Counted from the first letter of the stretch, positions 11,975 to 23,299 are shown. The stretch is 64,000 nt of DNA from Hortaea werneckii (GCA_037044905.1 JBAOKB010000024.1:558001-622000); one strand, 5' to 3'. Notes: a model not told the origin generated them from the letters alone. Numbers and translations are program-made.

Positions 11975-12012
<38 letters not shown>
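11975..12012 (+). repeat. 38-nt poly-C tract
   Basis: An uninterrupted run of 38 cytosines immediately beyond copy A of the dispersed repeat. The matching site in copy B (near 22850) has no such run. Confidence 0.95.
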
Positions 12013-12014
<2 letters not shown>

Positions 12015-12410
12015 TACTGCTCACGAGTACCGCAAATAACATTGCGTTCGAAACTTTGAGTCGTCTGCATTTCAAGCGCCCCTTGTCCGACAGAGACAGT
12101 GTTCGCAGGCTCCAGCTGTGAGCCGTCACTTAGGACAGCTTTCGAGCTACTACTTGCTCATAAGCTATTACCCATCTTTATTCGACATTTCGACAACGAT
12201 GGTAAGCTTGGACGTGAACGTGGGATCGAAATGGTGAAGGAGAACCATAACTTCGTGTATTGATCGTCGGAGAATGCTGAGGTGCTATACAGGACTTGCG
12301 CTCTACGCTCTGAAGTACAATATAACGCTGGCGCCAGCCGCCAACAGGCGATAGTGAAGACATACAGACACAAGATGCTGCCGTGTACGTTGAGAAGTTT
12401 GCTGGAGAAA
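12013..12410. other. Intergenic, 3' of the bZIP gene
   Basis: No gene recognised. Probably includes the bZIP 3' untranslated region. Confidence 0.4.
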
Positions 12411-13262
12411 TTATTGCCCGAGAAATCGCTTCGCTCCCAGTTTGTTGAATGAGTGTACGGTCGTGCAGCGGCAGCTTCCAGAATTATGCTGCAACGCAAA
12501 GTTTTTCAAAGATGCCACCACTCTTCTCAAATGCTGCGTTTGGTGTTTCAGGTATGCGTTACGCGAGGAGGCTTTCTCGAAAGTTTCATGCAAAACTTGG
12601 TTCTTTTTCTTTTGCTTCGCGCGACATTTACTGGCAGCAGCCCGATTCCTCGCTCGAATGGATTCCAGACTCGACTTCTGGCTTCGGTCGCTATCACGCC
12701 TCTGCTTCGTTTGACTGACCTGCATGCTCTCGTCTTCCATGTTGGTGGCCTCACAAGCTGGCTGTGGAAATGTAGAACCTGTCTCGCACAGTGAATCGAA
12801 GCTGTCTGTTCTCGTGTCATGTGTAAGCCAGGGCCACTCAATATCCCAGGAGCTGCCTTCGGAGCATTCGTCGGAGTTTGAGTCTTGCGACAGCTGCCCT
12901 TGCCCAGGGGCATAGCCCTCGGGGACGCTGTGATTTTGAATTCCCTGGAATGGGTGCTGCCAGCCGATGGCATTCACGTAAGACCGTGAGTCTCTTGTTG
13001 GGATCTTTTCATAAGATGTTCGTGTGGTTGCAGCCATGCTCGGTGGCAAAGCAACATCGTTGACATTTGGCAATGCTGAGATCGTTAGGCGTGCCGCTTT
13101 GGTATGAGGTAGACTCTCTAATATGGTTTCTTGCTTACCATCATTCGGATTGCAGTAGAGGTCGTCAGCGGTGCTGATCTCGATATCGCCTGCGTCTGCC
13201 TGCCAGTAATCGACAAGGTCGTCGAACGGGAATGGCTCCATGGTCTCATTAACGCCGTCCAT
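12411..13262 (-). CDS. bZIP transcription factor
   Basis: Single exon, 283 residues, ATG start. The basic region near residues 206-225 (RARNRAAASKCRAKQKKK) has the invariant N-x7-R of bZIP DNA-contact helices. It is followed by a leucine-zipper-like helix, irregular because it contains few leucines in heptad position (LHETFEKASSRNAYLKHQTQHL). The N-terminal 200 residues are acidic and Ser-rich, a likely activation region. The basic region is closest to the ATF/CREB type (such as Atf1/Sko1) that acts with stress MAPKs. The short C-terminal tail after the zipper carries two Cys (SCRC). It is divergent from trehalose-6-phosphate synthase across 689 bp, which suggests but does not show linked stress expression. 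Confidence 0.85.
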   Translation of the reverse strand: MDGVNETMEPFPFDDLVDYWQADAGDIEISTADDLYCNPNDGKQETILESLPHTKAARLTISALPNVNDVALPPSMAATTRTSYEKIPTRDSRSYVNAIGWQHPFQGIQNHSVPEGYAPGQGQLSQDSNSDECSEGSSWDIEWPWLTHDTRTDSFDSLCETGSTFPQPACEATNMEDESMQVSQTKQRRDSDRSQKSSLESIRARNRAAASKCRAKQKKKNQVLHETFEKASSRNAYLKHQTQHLRRVVASLKNFALQHNSGSCRCTTVHSFNKLGAKRFLGQ

Positions 13263-13951
13263 CTGTCAGGAACTGCAACTCTTCCTTTCTGCTGTACTAG
13301 GGGAAATTGATCCGGTCTCGACAATAAACAGGGCCAGGGAGAAAGAGCACGGGTAATATCATGTCTTCGTTTGTACCAAAGGCCGCCGTGGGCATTCCTT
13401 TAAGCCCTTGGAGGCTTCGGTCACATGAGCCGAACTGGCAGCAGGTTTCCGCGCGCTTCCGACCTATTGCATGCATCGGATAGCTTCATTCGTTCCTATC
13501 CCACGACCGCCCGGCCTCCCTGCGGATGTCGACTGCTTGCTCTAGCGATCAGAGCGCGTCCCCTCACCTTGGGCTGATCATCACTGATAGGGTTCCGCGA
13601 TTCCGTCGGTCCGCTGCGGAGAGCATGCAACGATGCGGCGCGACAAGATGGGATGGGATGAGCAGCCATTGGGGTTGCATTCAACATTGCCGCTTCCTAT
13701 TTCGCAATGATGAAGACGGAGAGTATTACACAGAACATGCCACGGAATTTGCGGCGTTCATCCGGGCTGGATCACGGTCTGCTATCCGTGCGAAGAATGG
13801 ACCCGGTGGGAGCAGCACTCGTTAGATCCTAAAAGCACGTTCTGCAAGATACCTAGGTACACTTCCTCCAGACAACATTTCTCACCAAAAGTCCTACATT
13901 GAAGGGAAACCACGCATCGGAATTGCATCGCCTCAGCCCTGGAGACTTCCC
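13263..13951. promoter_or_regulatory. Divergent promoter, bZIP / trehalose synthase
   Basis: Shared 689-bp region between the two start codons. It holds AGGGG at 13299-13303 and CCCCT at 13560-13564, the core of yeast stress-response elements. About one such 5-mer is expected here by chance, so this is weak evidence. Confidence 0.4.
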
Positions 13952-15788
13952 ATGTCACCTACAATGTCCTCCGGAGGGTGGTGTTCTGCCAAGAAAAGCC
14001 GCCTGGTGGTTGTTTCGAACAGACTGCCAGTGACCATTGAAGACGTCGGTGGTGGTCAATACGATCTCAAGACATCGTCAGGTGGACTGGTAACATGTCT
14101 GAGAGGGCTCGCCAATAGCGGAGTCGAATTCCTTTGGATCGGTTGGCCTGGAACGGAAGTTCCCACGGAGAACGTGTCGAGCTTGAGGGAAACTCTTCGG
14201 AAGGAGCGAAACGCGATCCCGGTGCTCCTTGACCAACATACCTCTGACCTTTATTACAAAGGCTTCTCCAGTGCGCATACTTCTACCGAGATCGTAAGGG
14301 AAGGCGTTGACTGAAAGTTTACAGATTCCACGCTATGGCCCCTTTTCCATTACCAGCTTGACGGCGTCGCTTTCGATGAAGACTCAATGGACGCATACAG
14401 GAAGGCGAATAAGGCTTTCGCCGATACTGTAATGTGCGAGCTCAGGGACGGGGATCGCGTGTGGATCCACGATTATCACCTCATGCTTCTTCCGCTCATG
14501 CTGAGGCAAAAGATTGAGAAATTGCAACTGAACATCCGCTTGGGCTGGTTTTTGCATACGCCTTTCCCCACTTGTGATTTTCTCTATGTTTTGCCATCGA
14601 TGGGAGAGATCTTGAGCGGCGTACTAGGCGCTGATGTCTTAGGCTTTCAGACGGATCAGGCCCGTCACAACTTTGTTGGTAGCTGCTCACAGGCTTTGTA
14701 AGTGATCACCACCATACGGAAGATGCGAAATGAAGGGCTGACACTCTCTAGAAAGTGGTTTTCAACCGATACAGAGATCCTCTGTGGTGATCGGAAGGTG
14801 TCTGCTCAGACTATTCCAATTGGTATTGAGCCATCCGAGTTCCATCGCCGTCTTGAAACGCCACATGTGCAAAAAGCTCTACGCAAACTGAAGAACGGTT
14901 TTGGTGATTCCAAGCTCATTTTGGGCGTCGATCGACTCGACTGCATGAAGGGCATTCCACAGAAACTACATGCCTTCGAGATGCTTTTGGAGCAGCATCC
15001 TCAGCTCGTCGGTCGTACAGTCCTTCTACAAATAGTGGTTCCGAGTCGCGAGGACCTAAGAACCCATCGAATCCTCAAAGAAGATATCCAGCAACTAGTT
15101 GGAAAAATCAATGGCAAATATGGTACGTCTCTTCCTCCTGGCTGAGCTATATATCCAGGTCTTCAGACATGTCTGGCAATTGGAGATGCTGCAACATGCT
15201 AGACATCCTAAATCTAATTAACTGCCAGGCAAAGTAAATTATGCTCCTGTTCACTTCCTCTATGCCTCAGTCGATCTGGACGAGCTTACGGCTCTCTATG
15301 CTGTTGCCGACATCTGTTTCGTGTCTAGCTTACGAGATGGCATGAACCTGGTGAGCTACGAATACGTAGCTTGCCATGCTGGCAAAGCATTGCAGTTCTT
15401 GTCTGAAGACAGGGCCTCCGGAAGTCTAGTTCTGTCACAGTTCGCAGGGGCAGCAAGCCAGTTGGACGGCGCTTTGTTAACAAACCCTTTGGACAAGCAG
15501 AGCTGTGCGGATGTTCTTGCATACGCTTTGAACATGGACGCGGCCGAAGTGGCCGCAAGGATGAGAAAGATGGGTGAAAAGGTGGAAACGCAAACAAGGT
15601 ATGCCTCGACTCTGCCAATAACGGTTGATTAGCGCTGACACTTTTCTAGCTGTGTGTGGGGTGCCAACTTTGTTGACGCACTCGACGGACTCCAAAGCGT
15701 CGGGAACTCTCCTCGATTGGCGAAGGGCTCGCGTCGCTGTGACAGTGTTGTAGGTGCAGGTGTGGGTGTAGGGGGACGCGGGGGTTAG
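13952..15788 (+). CDS. tps1: Trehalose-6-phosphate synthase (GT20)
   Basis: Five exons: 13952..14270, 14325..14697, 14752..15122, 15229..15598 and 15650..15788, for 523 residues. All four introns join in phase: the first rebuilds GFSNSTLWPLFHY, the third KYGKVNYAPVH. It transfers glucose from UDP-glucose to glucose-6-phosphate, the first step of trehalose synthesis in the cytosol. GT20 signatures seen are RLVVVSNRLPV at the N-terminus, FLWIGWPG, VWIHDYHLMLLP, GWFLHTPFP, GVDRLDCMKGIPQKL and SLRDGMNLVSYEYVAC. The C-terminus ends in a Gly-rich tail. No phosphatase domain follows, so this is the Tps1-type synthase and not Tps2. Length matches the family. Confidence 0.96.
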
Positions 15789-16527
15789 GGGGAGCGTGAT
15801 GATGAATTCAGTTACCTTTTTAGACTGGACAGTATTGGGGATAGCAATCAAAAGACCTTATCGAGCTGCTCACATCGTGAACAGAAAGCTTATTCTATCT
15901 CACATATAGACAATTGATAATCAGGTCGCGGAAAGATAGATAACATCCGTGCCAATCACGTACCATCAAACCTGCAAACACCTCACATGTATAAACAAAA
16001 TCTCCAATCAGACTCTTCACCTTACAAAGGCTGCAGTCTGCATGGACGAGATGACAAGCTTGATGACCATCAGCATGGCTGTCATCTAGGAGCAGCAGTA
16101 CGGTGGTACTGCGCCGATGCCGAACACTTGCCGTGCAGAACAGCGAACAATTCGAGTTGAATGATGCACTTCGCTGAGCCATAAGGTCTGGATTTGCAGA
16201 CAGCAGTATGGTGGTGCCCTAATGAGAGAAACTTCCAAAGGTAACTCTTTGTTTGTGAGTACGCATGCATTGATAGTGAGGTACACGCGATCCGTCATCG
16301 TGCACCATTTAGCACAGTACAGTATTACAGTATTACAGGACAATCAGTTCAGTCACTAACTCCTAAGGTAGTTACAAAGAGCTTGAACCCAATCTCTATA
16401 GCGACAGCTTTAAGTAATAACAGCCTCCTCCTTCACTATAGACGCCAAACTATGCGGAACCACTGAATTGTACGGTCGCTGCGAGTTTTGTTGAAGGCGG
16501 GCTGACCACACGAGCGTTCGGATCTGC
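15789..16527. other. Intergenic, convergent 3' ends
   Basis: Lies between tps1 (+) and the Zn2Cys6 gene (-). A short direct repeat of CAGTATTA occurs near 16318-16338. No gene seen. Confidence 0.4.
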
Positions 16528-18976
16528 CTAGCTGATGGACACCTGACTCATCATGGACTGGGCACCCAGTGGAAGGGTAGAGTACGTACAAAGATTCGCG
16601 TCGTAGAGAGGCTGGAGGTCAAGTCAGAAATCTACATGCCGGCCCAAGCCCGTAGCTGGATGTTTGGAAAGCACGTACCTTCAATGACTCCAAGCATTGT
16701 GCAGCAGCTACTGATTCTGCAGCATAACTCTGTAACAATGTCAGGGCAATTTGACTCGAGCTTTCCACTGCGCTGTACTCAGAGTATGCACAAGCGCCTA
16801 ATTGCGCCAGGAGCAGGATGACTGCTGCCATGGCCAGAACGTCGATAGTGAGGCAGTATGCCTCGTGTAGCTCCGATCGAATGTGCAAAGCCTCAGCAAT
16901 GTTTATAGCGTGGATAGCGGCGTCAATGCTCTTTTTGCCGCGAGCGAAGGCGTGCGGATCCTGATGCTGCGGCGCTTCGGCGACAAGCTGAAGGAACGGA
17001 CAATGCAATACCATGATCGCGTAGCTTTCAGAGTATCCAAGGTACAATTGGGTTCTGTCATTGTTGTCAACATTCACGGACTGTAGGAAAGACGGCCCGT
17101 CGGCTTTCACCTTGATAATGTGCGCAGCTCGTTGCCCATGGAGTCCGTCAATGCCGTGTACTTCGCATACCACTCAGCCAATTGATTATCAAATTTGTGA
17201 AGCTGCTCATATCTTGAAGTGAGTGCGTCGCGGCCAGACAGCAATGCGCTGCTGGAGTCGTCCGACCGCAAAGCCTCGCTCAGAATGTCGAGAAGGTCGC
17301 TATTGGCTTGAGCGGCCAGAACTTCGTGAAGACCACCCAAGTACTGGAGAGCTCCAAGTCGGCGGAGGCGGATTCCCGAGGGACGGCGAGGGACACAGGG
17401 GAACCTCAACGAACTCGAGACATACGTATCAAACGATTTGACAGTGTCATAAATGCGCTGACGTAAGATCTGTTCGCGCTCTGGTAAAGCGGTCAGATTT
17501 GCCGGAGCATGTAAACCAAGTTGATGCCTATTTCATGACCGGGAAATTAGTTGAATCCTTATGCACGGGCAGGTGACAATGCACAGCGCCCACAAAAGGC
17601 AGTCCCTAATCGGCACAGCATGCCAAAGAAGCAGCTTTGTGGGCGCTATACTCGGCGGTTGTGAACACTCACACAGCACTAACGGCCACGCTTGTATAAG
17701 TATGCACCATCCTCTGTGCATGGACGGACTGCAGGTAGATGATCGCGCAAAGAATCGTTTGTAGGGCGGGGATGCTTCGGCTGCACTCGGCCAGTCCAAC
17801 CAAGTCCCGGGCAGCACAGAAATGCTGGATGCTGTAACATACACAATCAGTGCCTCCTCCAGAAACAATCGCGAGGATGGAGTACTTACCCACGAGACTC
17901 CGTCAAGCCAAAGAAGCTGGCATCATGGTCTTTAAGGGTCAAATCGTGTCTCTGTCCGATGGCGATGACTGCATGTATGAGGGCTAAATCATCGTTGTCG
18001 ATGCTCTCCCTTCCACTCCTTGATTGACCAAGGAGCCAGTGGAGGCGATCGCGAAACCGCTCTTGATCGATGAACGGCCAGAGGGTAAAGGCTTGCGTGA
18101 ATGCTAGATCAACCCAGTAGGAGACACGAGCTTGCGGCAGAAAGGCGATGTGCGCGATTAGGTCGTGCGAGAAATACGTCGCAGGCAGAGAAGCATCCAG
18201 AGCGGTGGCAAGCTTGACGGTAGCGCTGTCTGAGTCGAGGGGGAAGCCAGCTAACGCATTGCAGACCTTTCGCAGGATGCATGATACCGGAACGCCCGTG
18301 TCATGTCCTTGAATAACGGACGAGCCACGACGACTTTGTGAGAGAAGACTATCGCCACCGTCCGCGGTAGCAGTAGGGTGGTCGACACTCATCTCGTTCG
18401 CACTCAGATTCGGCTGGCTTGAGCTGCCCGCAGACTCCCCAAGTGAGGTTGCCGAGGAGTTGGCGGAGTCCACTAGACCTAGCGCAGAGGAAGAGTCCGC
18501 TGACGACTCTTCTCCCACGTTTGGGAAGACATTGTTGTCGTCGGCGAATATGTCAGTCCAAGACTTCCATTTCTCGTCCTCAAGCTCCTTCAGCTTCTGT
18601 TCAAGATGCGACACGTCTACTCCTCATTAGCCTTGAGAACCTCATGGCTGCAACCGTCGTCTCGACACGTACATTTGGTGCCACGCGATTGCTTGAAACA
18701 GTCTCCATAGGAACATGCAAGTCTACTGCACGTCAGCTGCGCTCGAGCCGATTGGACTGGTCATTGGCCAGAGGATCATCGCTCACCCAACGTCAAGGCA
18801 TTTCTTGCAGGCCGCTGCACCGTCGCACTTGGTCTTGCGCCTTCTGCAGTGATCGCACTATCCTGGTCAGCCGTACGAATCGAAGCCCATTCAGAGTGGT
18901 CTGCGCATACCGCTCGCTGCGTCCGTTTCCGCCAAGGAGGCATGACTGACGAAGATGCCGCCATGATTGCAGTCAT
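16528..18976 (-). CDS. Zn2Cys6 fungal transcription factor, 3' half frame-disrupted
   Basis: The 5' half resolves cleanly into 18976..18911, 18857..18787, 18722..18673, 18616..17890, 17831..17673 and an exon from 17527. These join MPPWRKRTQRA to CDHCRRRKTKCDG and KKCLDVGLACSYGD, giving all six cysteines of the zinc cluster, and then KYVSHLEQKLKEL, the usual coiled-coil linker. The fungal_trans middle domain follows (AVSAVHQLGLHAP, FDTYVSS, QLAEWYAKYTAL). At about 17107-17173 the frame must change by one base to continue into TQLYLGYSESYAIMVLHCPFL, which is also typical of the family. A final intron 16678..16612 would add 27 codons to a stop at 16528. The segment at 17340-17420 also looks aberrant. 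It is either a decayed gene or sequence with a missing base. DNA-binding activator by family; target unknown. Confidence 0.75.
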
Positions 18977-19662
18977 GTGGTTATGTTCAAAGTAGCAGGA
19001 ATCTGCAGTAACTGCAGCTCTTTATCAAGTACTATGTAGTCTCCAAGTCCCTAACAGGGTGGAGCTCTGCATGCAGTAATTCTGCGGCATCTCTTCCCAC
19101 GGAGAGCTTTGCGGACGAATGAGCGTTTGTTCGCGCTTGTTGAGACAGACGACAAACATAATGCATACCAGATTCGAAGTCCACCTCGCGTGGGGAGCGA
19201 CTTGCCGACCTGCCCCTTCCACACAATGATTGGCAGAGACTTGATTTCCTCCCCTGCGCAGCGCTTGACTCCCTTGTGGGATGCACTCGGCGGCAAGTAG
19301 CTCTCAACGCGATGCTGACCTAGGACAAGACGCGGGGGAAGTGGATGCCTACCGGGCTCCTACGTACGGTTCTTAACACGAATTATGCAATCAGCTTGAC
19401 CGCAGTCACTATTGTTCCAGGTTGGAGGATCGCCAAATTCGTTCTTGACCGGGACGGTGTCGGACACATATAGCAAGGACAACCTTGACCGACCCCTGTC
19501 GCTGGGATGAATTGGATCCCGTCTCGAGTCATTCCGTGGAAAACCGACGGATGTTCCTACTTGAATCGCTAGGATTAGCCCCAAATTCAAAGGGTTCCCT
19601 TTCCCCGCTTGGTTACTAGCAGGCAACCCATGCTCTCTAGTGATCAGTCTAACGGAGCTGTA
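18977..19662. other. Intergenic, left flank of transposon remnant
   Basis: No gene recognised. This is the 5' side of the Zn2Cys6 gene. Confidence 0.35.
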
Positions 19663-20129
19663 GGAGGTACCTCCGCTTATACAAAAGTCCGTGCGCCGGC
19701 TTCAATTTCGGCTTCACAGCGCGTACGCCTCTCATAGGTTGAAGCTCAAGGAATCGAGTTTATGGACACACCAAGCAACTCACTAGATCTTCACCCTATA
19801 GAGAGCCTTCATAAGGCCCAAAAAAGAGAGCTCTATGACTATAGACGCTCTGTTCATAGTGCTACAAAAGCAACAAAGGCTGAAGCTTAGAAAGAGCTTC
19901 AGCGCGTGTGGTGCCACTTAGCGCTATTCGACCGAGAGGTTCAGAACAAGATGAGGCTGCAACACTATTAAGGTCTAGCTAGTAGAAGCAAGCACGCCAG
20001 AGTCCCTTATAACAATAGAAACAAAAATAGCTTCTTGATAGAGCGCTGTACAAAGGCTTCAACAACTGACTTATGAAGCTGAAGCTGAAGCCGAAGAGCA
20101 CAGACTTTTGTAAAAGCTGAAGTATCTCC
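19663..20129 (+). mobile_element. Tc1/mariner-like remnant with terminal inverted repeats
   Basis: A 467-bp segment bounded by imperfect inverted repeats, 19663-19716 and 20074-20129, about 54 nt each, both containing ACAAAAGTC and GGCTTCA. Inside, plus-strand translation of about 19741-19968 reads ...FMDTPSNSLDLHPIES... and ...RELYDYRRSVHSATK..., matching the SPDLNPIE end of the DDE domain of Tc1/mariner transposases. It has one in-frame stop (TAG at about 19887) and then ends. The element has lost most of its transposase and is dead. A TA lies just outside the left repeat, but no clear TA lies at the right, so the target-site duplication is not established. Confidence 0.75.
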
Positions 20130-20183
20130 GGCGTATTATCTCTGCTAAATGGCTATAATCGATTGTGTAGAAGAGAGACGAGA

Positions 20184-20250
20184 CGTAACGTAAAGGCGCT
20201 AAAGCGGCTTATCTTGTTACTCATCAGCCGCTTTAGCGACTTACGATACG
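20184..20250. repeat. 25-bp palindrome (hairpin)
   Basis: The left arm 20184-20209 and right arm 20226-20250 are inverted repeats. The inner 13 bp (CGCTAAAGCGGCT) is perfect and the outer part has a few mismatches. The loop is 16 nt. It lies 54 bp outside the Tc1/mariner remnant. Confidence 0.85.
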
Positions 20251-20635
20251 CAGGCGTAGGAATTACGATATGGTTGATATGCTCCCTGAGAAACCCACGT
20301 CATAATCGCCCGCACTTGAATGGTGGGATTTTCATGCAGCAACTAAATGCCTCGCTCCGATACTTTCTGTCCGTCCGCCATAGGAACTGACGAAGCTTTA
20401 AACGTGCTTCTTGCGTGCAGCCTAGTCTGCAAATGCTACGCCAGTGGTAGGCCGAAAGAAAGGGAATCCCTCCAAGTGCCACTTACGCAACGGTGGAGTG
20501 GTCCGAACGAGTATATGGATCTCTCGATTGATGGCATGAAAGTGATACTGACCCTACGCACGTGGCGCCATCGAAACTTCTTGACCCCCTTAGAACCATT
20601 GCAGGGAAAGGAATGCCTCTTCTTCTAGATATAAT
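20251..20635. other. Intergenic, 3' of the dehydrogenase
   Basis: No gene recognised. Confidence 0.4.
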
Positions 20636-21715
20636 TCACCAAGCAGTATGTCCACCATCGATAATGAGGTTGCTGCCTGTCATAAACGAAGATGCCTCGC
20701 TCAGTAAGAAGAGCGCCGCGCCCTTGAATTCAGACGGATCCCCCAACCTACCCATGAGGTTTTCCGCTTCCCACTTTTCTTTTGCCGCTGGCACTTCTTC
20801 AAATGTCTTGAGTACCATGGGCGTGAGCACGTGACCGGGACTTAAAGCGTTGACTCGGATCCCACTAGCTCCGCCATCCTGAACTCTACCCCACTCCATG
20901 GCGAGATTCCGCGCTAACTGTATCACAGCTGCCTTGCTCGAATTGTATACGGGCGACACCATCCCTTTGTTGGCAATCAAGCCACTCATGCTGGCGATGA
21001 GACAGATACTGCCACGACTCTTGTATTTGATCATCTGTCTCGCGCATGCGGTTGCTGTTGCCAGCACGCCGATGAAGTCAATATCCATGAGTTTTCGTGC
21101 CTCTTCCACCCTACATTCGAGTGCGGGCGTGACTTGATTGATACCGGCCGCTGCAATCAAGCCATCTAGTCGCTGTGCCTTCGAACAAATGCCGTCGATA
21201 ACCTCATTGAGAAGCCCGGTGTTGTTGACATCGACACATTTGTATTCCAGCGCCCCGGCTCCAGAATCAGCTCGCAGTTGCTCTACCGCTTTGCGAAATC
21301 CGGCATTTGGGACGTCGCTTCGATCGAGACAGTATACTGTACCCCCGGCTTCGGCGAGGCCCTCAGCCATCGAGAGCCCAATGCCGCTCGCGCCGCCGGT
21401 CACAACGTACACGCGGCCGTTGAGGTCGATCTGCTGACGTTTCCGCCTGCAGACATATTCCGTGGAATGAGATGACTCGAGAACAACTTCTTCTCTTTTG
21501 CGAAGCAAGCCTGGGATTTTCTCTGCAAGGCTCGCTGTAGAGATATTCCTTATGGCAGAGGAATGCGGTCCAGATCGCCCGGCGTATCTGGTCGTCCAAA
21601 GCGTCGGAGCGGAAAACATGAAATGGCCCCTGTGGACACAAGCCGACCGGAGATGGAAAGTGTTGGAAAGCTGTCCGGGTAGTGAAGACCGCATTCTCAC
21701 TTGAGTCATTGGCAT
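20636..21715 (-). CDS. Short-chain dehydrogenase/reductase
   Basis: Single exon. From the first ATG (21715) it has 359 residues. The longer open frame begins with GTG, and a second candidate ATG is at 21619. The Rossmann motif TGGASGIG is at about residues 106-113, then a CLDRSD acidic turn (Asp at the end of the second strand, suggesting NAD preference), an AAAGI variant of NNAG, and the catalytic Ser plus YNSSK (Tyr-x3-Lys). ALSPGHVLTP and the LIIDGGHTAW C-terminus fit classical SDRs of the polyol/sorbose reductase type. The N-terminus (RSGPHSSAIRNISTASL) is basic and hydroxylated, like a mitochondrial presequence. Substrate unknown. Confidence 0.85.
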   Translation of the reverse strand: MPMTQVRMRSSLPGQLSNTFHLRSACVHRGHFMFSAPTLWTTRYAGRSGPHSSAIRNISTASLAEKIPGLLRKREEVVLESSHSTEYVCRRKRQQIDLNGRVYVVTGGASGIGLSMAEGLAEAGGTVYCLDRSDVPNAGFRKAVEQLRADSGAGALEYKCVDVNNTGLLNEVIDGICSKAQRLDGLIAAAGINQVTPALECRVEEARKLMDIDFIGVLATATACARQMIKYKSRGSICLIASMSGLIANKGMVSPVYNSSKAAVIQLARNLAMEWGRVQDGGASGIRVNALSPGHVLTPMVLKTFEEVPAAKEKWEAENLMGRLGDPSEFKGAALFLLSEASSFMTGSNLIIDGGHTAW

Positions 21716-22416
21716 CTTTCGATCAGCATGCGGTAGATATTGGACGACATCAGCGGGTATTAGAAGTAGGCCACGCCCTGGAGCCACTTGTGATGAGATT
21801 CGTCATATGACGATAAGACACAAAGCCGCACTTTCCCGCACATGTCATCCGCAACAGCATGCGACGCCTGTTTCCAGCTCGCCGCTCGTGGCTATGATTA
21901 TACGCGATCGTGTTTTTGAAGATATGTGCTACCAGGTCTACACGGTCGGTGACAATGGTCAACAACGGTATCACGGATGCACGGATTTGAGTTGCCAGAC
22001 CGTTGCCAAGTAACGGACACTTGACGGCGTCGTAGGCCCACTCAATAGAGGTTATTAGCACTTCGCAGAAGAATGAAGTTGGTCAAGTATGTAAGCACCT
22101 CTACTGCCTTCTTCGGCAGTGGTTTGAGGTTTTCCGAAAGCGCTTTTGGAGCATCCGAGTCTGCTTCAATACATCTATAAGCAAATACCAAAACAATGAC
22201 GCAAAAACTATTGCCGTAAAGCGACATTACTAATTTTTGATTCTTACAGCGAGTTTTAAGTACATAAATGTATAGGGAATAGAGTACCTAAACCCATTTA
22301 TATATAAGTAATCAAACGAGAAACACTCACTCTATCTTTGAAGGAAGTAATAAGGTACTTAACAAGACAAGGTTACTTTGTAACGTGGCTGGAGGAACCT
22401 TGGCGCAGCAAGCGCT
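21716..22416. other. Intergenic, AT-richer near 22200-22380
   Basis: No gene recognised. The segment 22200-22380 is visibly AT-rich, next to copy B of the dispersed repeat. Confidence 0.4.
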
Positions 22417-22835
22417 TAGTCACCGACTAAAAACGCCACTGTGCGCTACGCTCAAGAATTTTAGTTCTCCAAATCGACATGCTCGTCCTCAATGTCTAAG
22501 TATCTTCGACGAAGGGGCTTGTCGACCGCAAACCAAGGACTGTTCTGTCCCTACAGATCCTTTTCTCCATGCCCAATCCTTAATCCATGACATGAATGCC
22601 CGCGAAGTTGGGAAGCCGTGTAGACCAGACCTGGTAGGAGTCCGACGCTCGAGAAAGACGCCTTTTTCATCACTTGTCCAGGTCTCCATTTCGGGAGAGA
22701 AAGAAATCTCACGCCTCGACAACAGCAGTCCACGCCTCCAGTACTCCGCAAGGAGGAACCGAGGTTTAAACAGCTGCTGTAACTGTTGGCTTCCACATTC
22801 ACCGCCTCTCACTTTTGAGAGAGGTGCACTGAATA
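22417..22835 (+). repeat. Degraded dispersed repeat, copy B
   Basis: Same orientation as copy A at 11530-11960. The best block is 22709-22830. A 193-codon open frame runs across this copy but has no homology-like features, and the corresponding frame is not open in copy A, so it is not called as a gene. Confidence 0.7.
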
Positions 22836-23299
22836 ACTGCGATAAGCCTACGGTATGCGTCGAACAGGCGGAGAAAAGCTGCTTCTTCTTGAGGTGGCAG
22901 ATCCACAGCCGGAGCGCCTTCTTGAGCGCGTCTCCGAGAGGGGGCGCGTGGGTGGAAGGGGTTTGACTATGAACTGATCTGACATGCTTTGTTTGATTTC
23001 GTACACCTATGTTGGTGGGACTGTTGGGTATCTTAGTTTGTCGTAGCTACTTCTACATCGACTTCGACCGCTTGATGGGCGCAGACGTAATCTTCGTTCA
23101 GAACGATGGATGTCGTGCCGTGTGCTCCCCGTTGCTACCAGCGCTTCCGTCTCATCTCACCAGGGTCATGCAGACTCCTAGCACGTCTTTGCTAGCCAAA
23201 GGCACTCTGCTGCACGTCACGATAAGCTCTACAGAGCTTGTGATGATGGTTTTGATATCTTGTTGCTTGTTCACCGATTTGCTTCAATAAAACGCTTCT
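22836..23299. other. Intergenic, 3' of IES6
   Basis: No gene recognised. Confidence 0.4.

Noticed and set aside
22385..22966. 193-codon open frame
   Set aside because: It lies over copy B of the dispersed repeat, is not open in copy A and resembles no protein.
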